DNA of 64,000 nucleotides. Origin: Ahaetulla prasina (Eukaryota; Chordata; Lepidosauria; Squamata; Colubridae). The position numbers were made by a program, and so were the translations under genes. Shown here piece by piece: positions 41,553 through 52,102 of the stretch. How positions within the stretch are numbered: position 1 is the first letter of the stretch; the number at the start of each line of letters is the position of its first letter. The stretch covers positions 83,279,757 through 83,343,756 of the forward strand of contig NC_080546.1 in NCBI RefSeq assembly GCF_028640845.1. Direction: 5' to 3'. The notes under the pieces are model-generated. The model did no database searches. It worked only from the letters and a program-made list of their open reading frames with translations, and was not told the DNA's origin.

Positions 41553-41812
41553 CTACCTGTTTCTCCGAAAATAAAACCCTGTCTTATATTTTTTTGAACC
41601 CCGAAATAAATGCTTGGCCTTATTTTCAGGGAGGTCTTATTATGGAGCAAGATGGGGCTCCTCTTGCCATCTTACCTAATTTCCAGCTCTGCGTTTAAAT
41701 ATTTTTGGGGAGGGCTTATTTTTGGGGTGAGGCTTCTTTTAGTGCATGCGGTCAAAAGCCCAACTGGGCTTATTATCAGGGGATGTCTTATTTTCGGGAA
41801 AACAGGGTAGTA
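41553..41812. mobile_element. Mariner-like MITE (accctgtttccccgaaaataag type), complete
   Basis: Ends cctgtttctccgaaaataaa and cttattttcgggaaaacaggg are inverted repeats, each next to a TA. The interior has gtcaaaagcccaactggg. The fragment at 1527 is the same family. Confidence 0.8.
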
Positions 41813-41938
41813 CTACAGGTAGTCCTTGGCTTACAATAGTTCATTTAAGGACCAATCAAAGTTACAATGGCATTGAAAAAGAAAATGACATATGACCAGT
41901 TTTCACACTTATTGCCATGGTAGCATCCCAGTGGTGGG

Positions 41939-42065
41939 ATTCAGCCAGTTCGCACCACTTCGGGAGAACCGGTTGTTAACTTTCTGAGCAGTTTGGCAAA
42001 CTGGTTGTTGGAAGAAATCATTAGGGCAGAGAACCGGTTGTTAAATTACTTGAATCCCACCACTG
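41939..42065. mobile_element. Short hAT-like MITE with exact 8-bp duplication
   Basis: 127 bp, ends cagtggtgggattcagcc and cttgaatcccaccactg. Target duplication tagcatcc is exact (41931-41938 and 42066-42073). It contains three aaccggtt-like motifs. This is the minimal clean member of the family. Confidence 0.97.
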
Positions 42066-42258
42066 TAGCATCCCATGCTTCTGTGATCAAAATTCAGACA
42101 CTTGCTGATTGACTCATATTTATGACGGTTGCAATGTCATGGGGTCAGGTGATTTACCCTAATCCTTTTGCGACCTTTGTGTCAAAGTCAAAGAAGCCCA
42201 ATTCACTTAACTACCGGGTTATTAACTTACCAACTGCTGTGATTCACTTAACAACCAT

Positions 42259-42489
42259 GGCCTCTGGTGGCTCAACAGACCTGCAATTATTGCAGGTTCA
42301 AGTCCCACCAGGCCCAAGGTTTACTCAGCCTTCCATCCTTTGTAGGTAAAATGAGGACCCAGATTGTTGGGGGCAATAAGTTGACTTTGTATATAATATA
42401 CAAATGGATGAAGACTATTGCTTAACACAGTGTAAGCCGCCCTGAGTCTTCGGAGAAGGGCGGGATATAAATGCAAATACAAAAAAAAA
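42259..42489 (+). mobile_element. tRNA-derived SINE, family C
   Basis: Head ggcctctggtggctcaacag and caggttcaagtcccacc. The body ends gtaagccgccctgagtcttc, ggagaagggcgggatataaa and an A-rich tail. The head is slightly shortened relative to 1243. Confidence 0.9.
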
Positions 42490-42580
42490 GTCATAAAACT
42501 GAGGCACATTAACAAATGCTTAACATTTAACTGCAGAAATCGTGAGTGTAATTGTGGTAGTAAGTCGAGGACTATCTGTA

Positions 42581-43007
42581 ATTAAAACAACAACCACATA
42601 GTGGAAGAAAACTGCATATATTTGTTGAGTGCATTTGTCGAGATCAACAAAAGGCACCCAAACGTCTGATTCAGCCATCTATCAGGCCGTAAGAAGTTTC
42701 TAACTTTTTAATCCATCAAAATAATTGCTGCAATAGGAGATAAATGATGAGAACAAACTTTGGGAGGCTTTGGGGCCTATCCCAATCAATGCTTCAGACT
42801 ACAGATTGCGTTCAAGCAAATAATCTATGATGATACAGCCTTTTGAAATAGGTGCAATGTCTGGATGTAACCCAAATCAATTTATATCCCTTTGGATAAT
42901 CCGCTCGGACTTGTCCTGATTTTGAATTGTGAATCAAGGAAAAATGGGGCTCTATTTTCTCACGATTTAGTTTGGGGAGGCATAAATGCCTAATAATGCC
43001 CCAGACC
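42581..43007. other. Low-repeat sequence
   Basis: Nothing recognised. Confidence 0.4.
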
Positions 43008-43379
43008 CAGTGGTGGGATTCAGCCAGTTCGCACCTATCCGGAAGAACCAATTGTTAATTTTCTAAGCAGTTTGGAAAACCAGTTGTTGGAAGAAATCTT
43101 ATTTTGTTTTGTTTTTCCACTTTACAGGGCTAATCCTGTAAGGAAGGCAGGAAGGAAACATTATGGTGGTGTTTCTAGCCTATCTTTATTGCCCTGCTTA
43201 CAGAAACTGCCTCTCTGGTTAACCCTTAGTACATTGTAACAGCTAAGGAGAAGTGCCCATCGACATGAGTGATGTTGAGTTGGCCATGCCCACATGATCA
43301 CGTGACCACTGAGCCACGCCTACCCAGCTGGTTATTAGGGCAGAGAACCGGTTGTTAAATTATTTGAATCCCACCACTG
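43008..43379. mobile_element. hAT-like MITE with internal insertion and exact 8-bp duplication
   Basis: Ends cagtggtgggattcagcc and ttgaatcccaccactg. Duplication cccagacc is exact (43000-43007 and 43380-43387). Compared with the 127-bp form it carries about 240 extra bp in the middle, including a T-rich run and gccacgcctacccagctgg. Confidence 0.93.
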
Positions 43380-43387
43380 CCCAGACC

Positions 43388-43766
43388 ATAACCCCAAACA
43401 AACCAGAATTTCCCTTTACCAGGACAAAAATCTACAACAACAACAACAACAACAATAGTAGTAGTAGTAGTAGTAATAGTAGTAATAGTAATAATAAAGG
43501 ATTAGAAAAGGCAATAAATAGGTAATCGTTTGGGTTTGAAAAAGACAATCTATTGTGCATTTCATCTGTGTCCACGGAGGTGACTCTTTATCCCAGTCTG
43601 GGACACTGGAAATCCATTGTTGTAGTAACTGTGAATTTTATTCTGTGATGTTGTTTCCAATGTTCTATGAGTTTTAGATGGTGCCTATTTTTGAAGCCAG
43701 TGGAGGCATCACAGTACAGGACTCACCAGAAGGTTTTGTCAGTGGCCACAGTTTCTAGTTGCCTTG
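43388..43766. other. Low-repeat sequence with a triplet array
   Basis: An (AAC)n-(TAG)n-(TAA)n array lies at 43435-43498. The remainder is unremarkable. Confidence 0.6.
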
Positions 43767-43774
43767 ACTAGATA

Positions 43775-44139
43775 CAGTGGTGGGATTCAGCTGGTTTGGG
43801 CCAGTTCGGGTGAACCGGTTGTTAAATTGCTGGCTGGCCCTTCCCCTCCACACCTCTTCCAGGAATCCTAAAGTGCCCCATTTTAGCTCTCAGGTAAGTG
43901 CAGGGAGGCCTAATAGGCCAAAAATGGGGTGCAGCGTGGGGCCCCCATGGCCCCTTTTTGCTCCCAGGAGGCTGCAGGGAGGCCCACTAGGCCCAAAATG
44001 GGACTTGGGGGCACCCCCAATTGGCAGAAGGCCAAGTGCTGCCTGTCACATCCCCTGGCCACGCCCATCATGGCCATACCCACCTAGCCAGTGATTAGGG
44101 CAGAGAACGGGTTGTTAAATTATTTGAATCCCACCACTA
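43775..44139. mobile_element. hAT-like MITE, cagtggtgggattcaa family
   Basis: Ends cagtggtgggattcagc and ttgaatcccaccacta. Flanks actagata and gctagata match at 7 of 8 bases. Confidence 0.88.
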
Positions 44140-44175
44140 GCTAGATAGTATGATGGCATTGGGTTTCCTTCACAG

Positions 44176-44412
44176 GGAGTGGTGCAGTGGCCTAGAGGTG
44201 AAGCTCTCGCCTCATCATCAGGAGGCTGTGAGTTCGATCCTAAGTAGAGGCAGATATTTCTCTCTCCGGGCACACTGGGAATATATCTGCTGAACAAAAC
44301 TCCGCATTGGCGACAGGAAGGGCATACGGCCACTAAAACACTCTGCTAGCTCCTTTCAGTTGCTCAGACTCCACCCCGCAAGGGGTTATGGGATCGTTAA
44401 AAGAAGATGATG
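44176..44412 (+). mobile_element. tRNA-derived SINE, family B (complete, 18-bp target duplication)
   Basis: Head gtggtgcagtggcctagagg, then gagttcgatcctaagtagag, and end gggatcgttaaaagaagatg. Exact flanking attgggtttccttcacag at 44158-44175 and 44413-44430. Confidence 0.95.
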
Positions 44413-44430
44413 ATTGGGTTTCCTTCACAG

Positions 44431-45990
44431 CATCTTCACAGCACTTTCATGGATGATCTTGACACCTCTTTCCCAGTGTCCACTACACCATGGAGCAACT
44501 TGCAAAGCATACAATGGTCATCCAGTCCAATGACATGTTCCACTACTTCATATGAGTTCTGATAATGCTGGTGGACCGCATGTAATCCAAGACTTCAAGG
44601 TGGCCGTATGATCTTCTCAATAAATGTCAAGGAGGGAGGGCGTGCATGTGAAATTTCTCAAGTTTTTGTTTGACGTCAATACAAAGTACAGGACTCCCAT
44701 CCAAATCAGAGAGAAAGATAACCACAGCTCTGTGATACATAGCTTATGTTGATGCTTGGCTGGCCTTTCTGCTCTTGCAGTCAGCAGGATCGGATTTCTT
44801 CAATCACTCACAATGGCAATTCTGAAGTATTTGAAATGGGTTTACATTGGTCAGCAAAGCGATTTTTAGATTTACGCGTTTGATGTTTGGCACAGACTGG
44901 TAAAGTACTTCCATCTTGTTCAGCTAACAGTCAATCTGAAGAGCTTTCTCAAGACAAAGAAGACAAAGTAAGGAGGCTTGTTCTGCTTGATGAACCTCTC
45001 CTAGACTTACGTAAGGTAATGGTAAAGGTTCCCCTCGCGTATATGTGTTAGTCGTTCCCGACTCTAGGGGGCGGTGCTCATCTCCATTTCTAAGCCGAAG
45101 AGCCAGCACTGTACGAAGATGTCTCCATGGTCATGTGGCTGGCATGACTAAATGCCAAAGGCACACAGAGCACTTTTACCTTCCCACCAAAGTGGTTTCT
45201 TGAATTTTTACGTGCTATCAAACTTCTAGGTTGGCGGAAGCTGCGTCAAGTCATGGGAGCTCACCCTGTTAAGTGGCGCTAGGGATTTGAATCACTGAAC
45301 TGCCGACCTGATTGACAAGCTCAGCGTCTTAGTCCTTGAGCCACCATGTCCCTCTCCTAGACTTACCTCATGGCAAATATTGTGTCATATATTCCATTCT
45401 GGCCAAAAGTCATACTACACCTCCGGGAGGTTCTTTGCTGAGACAGCAACAAGTCTGTTCAGGAGAACGGAGGAAAAGATCTTGTTTGCAATGGACAAGC
45501 AGTGGAAGGCACCCCTAATTTTCACAATCTGATTTTCTTCCCTTATTTTTATAGACAGCCACAAGGAGGGGTTCATGGATGTCATCAACCATCTTCTCCA
45601 TGGATCAAATGCATTCCAAGATGTCTTCGAATGACTGCAAGGCATTGGGGTCTAGCATTTGGTAGACCTCAACAGGAATGCATTTTTACCTTCTAGCTTT
45701 GTCTGGATTCCTCTGAAAAATTGCTTTCTTGAACTGATTGGTAGATGGAAACAGGTCTAAGAACCCATGGCAGCTGAGGAATCTGGTGTAAGACCTCATG
45801 ATCAACTGTGGAAGACTTATTGAGCAAGTTGGAAAAATGTTCAGTTCAGTGGTTTTCCAGTTCTTCTTGGTCTTTCATCAAGCTCAATCCATCAGATCAC
45901 AGCAATAAGTCATGGTTCTGACTTGGAAGGATCATAAATTGACTTTATGGCATAGAAAAACTCCATGAGTTTATTTACTTGAATTTACTC
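44431..45990 (-). mobile_element. Degraded LINE (reverse transcriptase region), split by a SINE
   Basis: The minus-strand translation contains IANKIFSSVLLNRLVAVSAK, then NLPEV and a decayed YDTIFAMR, and on the far side of the SINE QAEQASLLCLLCLEKALQ. This is the order LNRL...LPE.Q.GFR, then the motif A region, of RTE/R-type reverse transcriptases. Many stops and frameshifts make it an old copy. The limits are approximate. Confidence 0.55.
45011..45350 (-). mobile_element. SINE family A, copy 6, with 16-bp target duplication
   Basis: Complete copy inside the degraded LINE, flanked by exact cctctcctagacttac at 44995-45010 and 45351-45366. Confidence 0.95.
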
Positions 45991-46775
45991 TTTATTGCTT
46001 TTACTTTGTGTTTTACTCTTTTACTTTGTCAAGAAAAAATCCACCCAAAAAACAAAACAAAAACCAACCCAAAACCATTAAGCTATTAGACAAGTGTAGG
46101 GCATATAACTACAAAAATGTGTAGAGGACATTTTGAATTATGTTCCTATAAAATGCGGACTCTGTGAGCTAGACAAAACCTTATGGGTTTCCCTAGAGAA
46201 TGGAAAGGAAATTTCAGAAAATTTAAGAAGGAACGGAGGGTGTCACTGGGGACGTGGGAACCTTCAGTCTAGAAATTTAATCAGAAAACAGTTTGAAGAA
46301 ATCTCCAAACTGGAACAACAGTTCTGAAGGAGCTTCTTGGATGAGAAGCAAAACATCTTCAAGAAAAAACAAAGACAATCCATCTGACTTTTGAAAAAAC
46401 ACCTTTGGGACAGCTTTCTGAATCAAAATAGAAAAACTGACTCAAACAGTCTTGATTTAAGGGTTCAGCGAAGCAAACAGCGTTGGCTTTTTCGATCGGT
46501 TCAAATCTTGGATCAGGGGTTTTTTTCCGCTCATGGTGGAACAGTCCTGCTTGATTCTTACGAGTGGTGATTTTTTTTTTCTTGATTCCCTCAAATTTTA
46601 AATTCCACAAAACTCAACATAGGCCTTTTTCAAATTGGAAATTCTTTTGACTGTAGGAAATTTTGTTTGTTTGGGCATTTTCATAGTATATCCAGAACAG
46701 GCAGGCCAAATTACTATATACATATAGTATACTATACTATAGACAGCAAAGCCAGAGAATTAGAATCATATAGAG
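45991..46775. other. Low-repeat sequence with an old repeat fragment
   Basis: 46318-46420 (gagcttcttggatgagaagc and aaaacatcttcaag) matches the unidentified repeat at 2500-2620. The rest is AT-rich and unassigned. Confidence 0.45.
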
Positions 46776-47106
46776 CAGGAGTGTCACACATAAGGCCCGT
46801 GGGATGGATCCAGCCTGCGATGTGGTCAGATCTGGGCTATGGGAATGTGCTGGAAAATGTAAGGGGCTGACCCACATGGCTTCAGCCCGGTCTACCCACT
46901 GTGAAGAGGAAACATGCCAGCAGTTTGGGGAGTGGTGTCAAGCTGGCCACGCCCACTCAGTTGGCCATGCCCACTCAGTTGGCCACACCCAGTGAGTGGT
47001 GTTAAGCTGGCCACACCCATCCAGTTGGCCACACCCACCTGCCCCCCCCCAGTGGTCAACCACAACCCACATGTAGCCCTCAATGAAATTGAGTTTGACA
47101 TCCTTG
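46776..47106. mobile_element. hAT-like MITE, caggggtgtcaaactcaa family
   Basis: Ends caggagtgtcacacataagg and ttgagtttgacatccttg. Flanks atatagag and ctatagag match at 7 of 8 bases. It contains tandem ggccacgcccactcagtt units. Confidence 0.88.
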
Positions 47107-47112
47107 CTATAG

Positions 47113-47330
47113 AGGTTAATGTGCTAGCCAAGACACCAACTGTGAGTTCAAGTCTAACCTCAGCCAGGAAAGCCAATTGGCTGATTTTGGGCCAGTCACT
47201 CAGCCTGATTCACCTCACAGGGTTGTTGTTGTAGGGAAAATAGGGAGAAAAAAGACCACTAGGAGATTTGCCGCTTTAAATTATCTAGAAAAATGAGAAA
47301 GGCAGGATTTTTTAAAAAAACAACAACTTT
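47113..47330 (+). mobile_element. Sauria-SINE-like element
   Basis: A degraded tRNA head (gtgctagccaagacacc, gagttcaagtctaacc) is followed by gccagtcactcagcctgatt and cacctcacagggttgttgtt. That body is characteristic of the Sauria SINE of squamates. The 3' end has decayed. Confidence 0.75.
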
Positions 47331-47498
47331 AAAACCACCACACTCATGAACATTGATGATGTTACTTAGTTGGGTAATAAAATGTCTGCAAGCAAACAAG
47401 AAGGCTCAGAGAACATCAAGGACTACCCAGTTTAACCCAGTGGGAATATTGCCTGGACCACCAAGGCTTTTGCATTTCGGTCTGATGAGAGCTTCGGA

Positions 47499-47904
47499 GT
47501 AATGATGGCTAAACTTTTTGCCATCATGTGCCAGGAGCGGGGGGGGGAGGGGGGTCACGCGCATGCGTGCCCATACCCATAATTCTATGTGCCCAATCCC
47601 CGCACATACTCGCGCTCCCCCCGCTCCCGTCTCCACTCCTGGCACGCAATGGTATGGTGGGAACGGAAGGCCCATTTTTTTGCTCTGCCCAGGCTCCAGA
47701 GCCTTTCTAGGAGCTTGGGGAGGGCGAAAACGGCCTTTCCTCTGCTCCCCGGAAGCTCTCCGGAAGCAGGAAACAGCTTGTTTCCCTACTTCCAGTGGGC
47801 CCAGAAGGCCCGAAAATCAGCTGTCCGGCATGCACATGTGCGCCGAAGCTGAGCTCGTGTGCCCACCAATATGGCTGTGCATGCCATAGGTTTGCCATCA
47901 CGGG
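47499..47904. mobile_element. hAT-like MITE, cagtgatggctaacc family
   Basis: Ends taatgatggctaaacttttt and gccataggtttgccatcac. The interior includes gcgcatgcgtgcccatacc and ggcccgaaaatcagctg, shared with 32039. Confidence 0.75.
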
Positions 47905-48220
47905 CTTAGTGTATCTAAACATGGGATACTGTGATGGAATGACATCATGTCTTTCTGTAATGGAATGACGTCATGTCTTTCTGTCTCTGTCAACGAACGA
48001 ACTCTTTCTCTGCATGCTAAATGTTGTCCTCCTGTTTGAGGGAGGCTGCCGATTGTACAGTCACAAATCCTGTGAATTGATTATACTCTATGACTTTTGT
48101 TACGCTCTCAGTTTCTTCTCCTCTTTCCTTCTGGGTGTAAGTAGGAGGCTGACTATCTTTTATTGATGTTCCACTGGGTACAGCTGGGTTACTCTACTGC
48201 TCTGCCTGGCGGACATTTTT
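47905..48220. other. Low-repeat sequence with a short tandem duplication
   Basis: The unit tggaatgacatcatgtctttctg is repeated directly at about 47934-47984. A TG...CA span (47929-48215) could be an LTR but lacks supporting signals. Confidence 0.4.
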
Positions 48221-48221
48221 T

Positions 48222-48480
48222 TTTTTTTTTTTTTTTACATTTATACCCCGCCCTTCTCCGAAGACTCAGGGCGGCTTACAATGTATAGGGCAATAGTCTC
48301 ATTCTATTTGTATATATTTACAAAGTCAACTTATTGCCCCCCCAACAATCTGGGTCCTCATTTTACCTACCTTATAAAGGATGGAAGGCTGAGTCAACCT
48401 TGGGCCGGGCTCGAACCTGCAGTAATTGCAGGCTTTGTGTTCTTAATAACAGGCCTTACCAGGCAGAGCTAAACCGGCCA
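48222..48480 (-). mobile_element. tRNA-derived SINE, family C variant
   Basis: Poly-T, then accccgcccttctccgaaga and ctcagggcggcttaca. The head at the right differs from the usual one (gggctcgaacctgcagtaat, then gagctaaaccggcc). The copy at 59861 shares this variant head, so it is a subfamily. Confidence 0.88.
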
Positions 48481-48834
48481 TGTTCAGGAAATCACATTGT
48501 CTCTTGGTCTTCTTTGAAATCTCTTTGTAGACTCAGTCCAAAGGCAATTCAGATTGATAACATGTGAAGCCCAGCCAGTCAATGACCTATTGTCTCGGCA
48601 ATCCACTTCTGCTTACTTCTCACTTCAGCATTTATTATTAATGCCCTGTATACAATTCCTGCACGCTGTATAAAAGCAAGGGAAGAGAAAAAGATTGAAC
48701 TCTGCCATCTAATGAAAGATGAAGCCAAGGAGTAAGAGGCAGAGTACTGAGAAAATAAAGAGGAAGAATGGCAGTCAAGGGGAGAAGACCAACATATATA
48801 CTAGCTGCTAACCCGGCGTTTCCTGGGTATTTAT
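48481..48834. other. Low-repeat sequence
   Basis: Nothing recognised. At the right end ctagctgctaacccggcgtt, tcctgggtattt resembles a phrase found in dispersed repeats, directly before the helicase relic. Confidence 0.4.
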
Positions 48835-49225
48835 TTTATCCCAATCCTGTATTAGACAGGAAGAGCAACTTCACCTCTGAGCCCTGATTTTGGCGAGAAT
48901 TAAATGTTAAAAATGTTTTCCCTGGGCTCCCAGAAGCATCAAGTAAAATGATCCCACCTTGTTGTTTTGCTAGTTGATCCATGATCATTTGGTATGCTTT
49001 TTTTTAAAATCTTGATTTAAAAGTGGCTTCTTGTCCGCGATATATGCACCAAGGTGTTCGACGTTGTAGTTCTTTTCTCGTATGTAATCTGCGTGAAGTA
49101 CGTCATGTCAGTCTCGTAGTGGTGCAGGCAGGCCAAGTTGCAGTGATGTTTTATTGATTGTGGCCATACATTTGTCCTCAAAAATAATCAAAGCCTTGTT
49201 GAAAATGTCCGGACCAAATGTAATT
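48835..49225 (-). pseudogene. Helitron-like (PIF1-type) helicase relic
   Basis: The minus-strand translation reads TFGPDIFNKALIIFEDKC, MATINKTSLQLGLPAPLRD, a stop, then DYIREKNYNVEHLGAYIADK and KPLLNQDFKK. After a +1 frameshift it gives KAYQMIMDQLAKQQGGIILL and DASGSPGKTFLT. This is the N-terminal part of a PIF1-family helicase as carried by Helitron Rep/Hel proteins: LLNxxQ...AYxxI, GG, then the LDAPGGTGKTF Walker A box. Here Walker A has Gly-Thr changed to Ser-Pro. One stop, one frameshift and a later deletion show it is dead. No Rep domain or Helitron termini were found nearby. Confidence 0.7.
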
Positions 49226-49377
49226 TCTAATGTTGGATTTTCCCCCTTACCAGAGGGAGCCCTCTTGTGGAGTACTGTGAAGCCGTTACCATGGCAACAC
49301 CACTGTGCTGCACAGTAGAAGCCATTTTAAGGCACAACAGGCTGTATCTTAACAGAACACACATCGTGGGGGGGGGG

Positions 49378-49629
49378 GTATTTGAATTTATATCCTGCCC
49401 TTCTCTGAAGACTCAGGGCGGCTTACATTGTGTTAAGCAATAGTCTTCATCCATTTGTATATTATATACAAAGTCAACTTTTATTGCCCCCAGCAATCTG
49501 GGTCCTACCTTATAAAGGATGGAAGGCTGAGTCAACCTTGGGCCTGGTGGGACTTGAACTTGCAGTAATTGTAATTGCAGGCAGCTGTGTTAATAACAGA
49601 CTGCTTAGTCTGTTGAGCCACCAGAGGCC
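49378..49629 (-). mobile_element. tRNA-derived SINE, family C
   Basis: Tail atcctgcccttctctgaaga, ctcagggcggcttacatt. Head gttgagccaccagaggcc at the right. It has a short deletion in the gtcctcattttacctac region. Confidence 0.88.
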
Positions 49630-49859
49630 CTGTGGGTATCTTACCCCCACAGTATTTTTTTTTCCAGAGACTAAGTCATCTGTGCACCAAGTTTGGTTGA
49701 AAATGACATTACTGTTTTTGTGAAAAAATATTTGCTGGGACTTGTTTAACACCTATCAATAGTAATCAATTTTATAGCAAACAGTATATTTTTAACATTC
49801 TGGAAGGTTTTTCTTTCTTTCCATTTTTTCTTTTTCTTTTCTTTTCTTTTCTTTCTTTC

Positions 49860-49895
<36 letters not shown>

Positions 49896-50928
49896 GGAAG
49901 GATAGTTCAAAAAATACAAGAGTAGAGTCCATGTTATTTCACCCTAATGGATCCACCTTTTCATCAGGGAATATTAAACTAAAAAAATGGTAGGTTATAG
50001 AACAAAGAATGCTTTTAAGCCCATTTTATATCCAGGCCATTCCAGTTTGCATTATTTATCTCTGAGTACAAGTGATTGCTACTCAACTCTTTATGAGTAC
50101 ACAATGGAGAACTCAGTCAGTCAGTCAATCCGCCTTTATTATTATGGTCGGGGACCAAAATAATAAAGAATAAAAATGCATTATACAACCATTGTGTTAA
50201 AACGTGAAAACTACAAAGCCCAAATAGACAGTGAGGATTTTGAAGAAGGGTACAGGGAGGTAAAGCCACTGTCACACTCCACAGTAGGTAGTTAGAACAA
50301 ATTTGGTTACGCTGGCACGTATTCTTGAATTTGGATGAAATAAAAGCTCTTGAACGGAGAATTCAGAAAGCACATGAGGGAAAAATTGAAGCAATCTGAC
50401 TTTATTTTATGGGGAATATAAGCTTATTCGTGCAGTTCTACAAACAGGGGAGACAAACTATACACAGCATGTTCCTCAAATTCTTTCCAATTTCTTTATA
50501 ACTGCTCTACTCTGGGATATGTATCCATGACAAAAAGAGAAGCAGAATGTTTTTCTCCACACCCTCAGACTGATCTGGCCTATTTTTTGAACTGATACTT
50601 TTTTTGTGTGTGCCAGTATCTCCTTCCACACCATACTTGGTCCTATTCTGTTTTATTTTTGGAGTGATACCCTGCTGGAAGACATAGCCCCCAGTTCCTT
50701 CATACCATTTCTTTCCAATGTTCTATTAAGTTAAAAGAAAGTTGGTGATAGATAAGAGGTAATAGAATTCAAGAGAGACTGGAGTTGGACTGTTTGTGGG
50801 AACATGATTCCTGGCTGATTGCTCTCTTGACTCCGCCCCCAGTCTCTGCTGTTTTCTTCTCAAGCGTCTTCAAACACACCATACCACATGACTCTTCTTT
50901 ACTGAAATGATGCTGAAGCTACATTAAA
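49630..50928. other. Mostly low-repeat sequence
   Basis: A CTTT-rich run lies at 49805-49895. The phrase cagtcagtcaatccgccttt, attattatggtcggggacc near 50118-50156 may be the 3' end of an old LINE. 50740-50900 holds the dispersed segment also seen near 61870 and, partly, 35460. No gene recognised. Confidence 0.45.
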
Positions 50929-51170
50929 AGATAAAGGTAAAGGTTCCCCTCGCACATATGTGCTAGTTGTTCCCGACTCTAGGAGGCGGTGCTCATTTCC
51001 CGACTCTAGGAGGCGGTGCTCATTTCCGTTTCAAAGCCAAAGAGCCAGTGCTGATTATGTGGCCGGCACGACTAAACACCAAAGGCGCACGGAATGCTGC
51101 TACCTTCCCACCAAAGGCAGCCCCTATTTTTCTACTTGCATTTTTTACGTGCTTTCGAACTGCTAGGTAG
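50929..51170 (-). mobile_element. SINE family A, copy 7, 5'-truncated, with 14-bp target duplication
   Basis: It lacks the whole tRNA-like head and B box, ending in the body at gctttcgaactgctaggtag. Yet it is flanked by exact gaagctacattaaa (50915-50928 and 51171-51184), so it integrated already truncated. It has a 29-bp internal direct duplication (cccgactctaggaggcggtg). Confidence 0.93.
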
Positions 51171-51692
51171 GAAGCTACATTAAATTGATTCAATTCAATT
51201 CAAACCTTTATTGTCAGAGTACAACATGTGTACAACAAGATTGGCTGAGCCTCCCTTTGTGCACCCCCCCCAACACAATACAACTCACAGTGAAAGAGAC
51301 ACACACACAAAAATCCCTAGTCCAGTGAAACCTACTAACAGTCAGTCCTATTGCACCATGTGAATTTGTTGCACTTTGCGCTGGTCCCGCAAGTCAATCA
51401 TACTATATTGTTGTAGAGTTATTTTTCGTTCAGAAGTCTGACAGCCCATGGATAAAAACTGTTCTTCAACCTGTTTGTGCAGCTCCTATGCTTCTATATC
51501 TCCTTCCCAATGGTAGGAGGATAAAGAAGGGCTGACCAGGGTGTGAGTTGTCCCTAAGGATTTTCCTCACTCTTCTAAGGCAGCGAGCCCTAGCGATCTC
51601 ATCTAGTAGTATCAGGGGGCAGCCCACAATGTTTTGTGCTATGCTCACCACCCTCTGTAATGTCTCTCTATCCACGGCTGTCAAGCCAGCAT

Positions 51693-52060
51693 TGTTGTTA
51701 GTTGTGAAGTCGTGTCCGACCCATCACGACCCCATGGACAACATTCCTCCAGGCCTTCCTGTCCTCTACCATCCTCTGGAGTCCATTTAAACTCACGCCT
51801 ACTGCTTCAGTGACTTCATCCAGCCACCTCGTTCTCTGTCGTCCCCTTCTTCTTTTGCCCTCAATCTTTCCCAGCATTAGGCTCTTCTCCAGTGAGTCCT
51901 TCTTTCTCATTAGGTGGCCAAAGTATTTGAGTTTCATCTTCAGGATCTGGCCTTCTAAAGAGCAGTCAGGGTTGATCTCCTCTAGAACTGACTTGTTTGT
52001 TTGCCTTGCAGTCCAAGGGAGCATACTACACCATAATGCCATGAGTAAGGATGCTTTCTA
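51693..52060 (-). mobile_element. Bov-B (RTE) LINE 3' end
   Basis: Tail gttgttagttgtgaagtcgt, gtccgacccatcacgacccc (plus strand), preceded on the minus strand by the Bov-B coding end. It is inserted in the Rex-like LINE. Confidence 0.9.
51698..52042 (-). pseudogene. Bov-B ORF2 C terminus
   Basis: Intact 114-codon frame with KYFGHLMRKKDSLEKSLMLG, then GKRRRGRQRTRWLDEVTEA and MVEDRKAWRNVVHGVVMGRT. These are hallmark motifs of the RTE/Bov-B C-terminal domain, familiar from ruminant and squamate copies. The catalytic domains are absent because of 5' truncation. Confidence 0.92.
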
Positions 52061-52102
52061 TTGTGGACCGGTTGTTAAGGGTAATCTTGGCTCACAACCA
52101 AA

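Larger units (their letters stand above)
41816..42578. mobile_element. DNA transposon (caggtagtcctcgacttac type) with nested MITE and SINE
   Basis: Inverted ends caggtagtccttggcttac and gtaagtcgaggactatctg are each flanked by TA. The interior has catatgaccagttttcacac, tgactcatatttatgacgg and cacttaacaaccatgg. A short MITE (41939-42065) and a SINE (42259-42489) are inserted in it. Confidence 0.8.
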
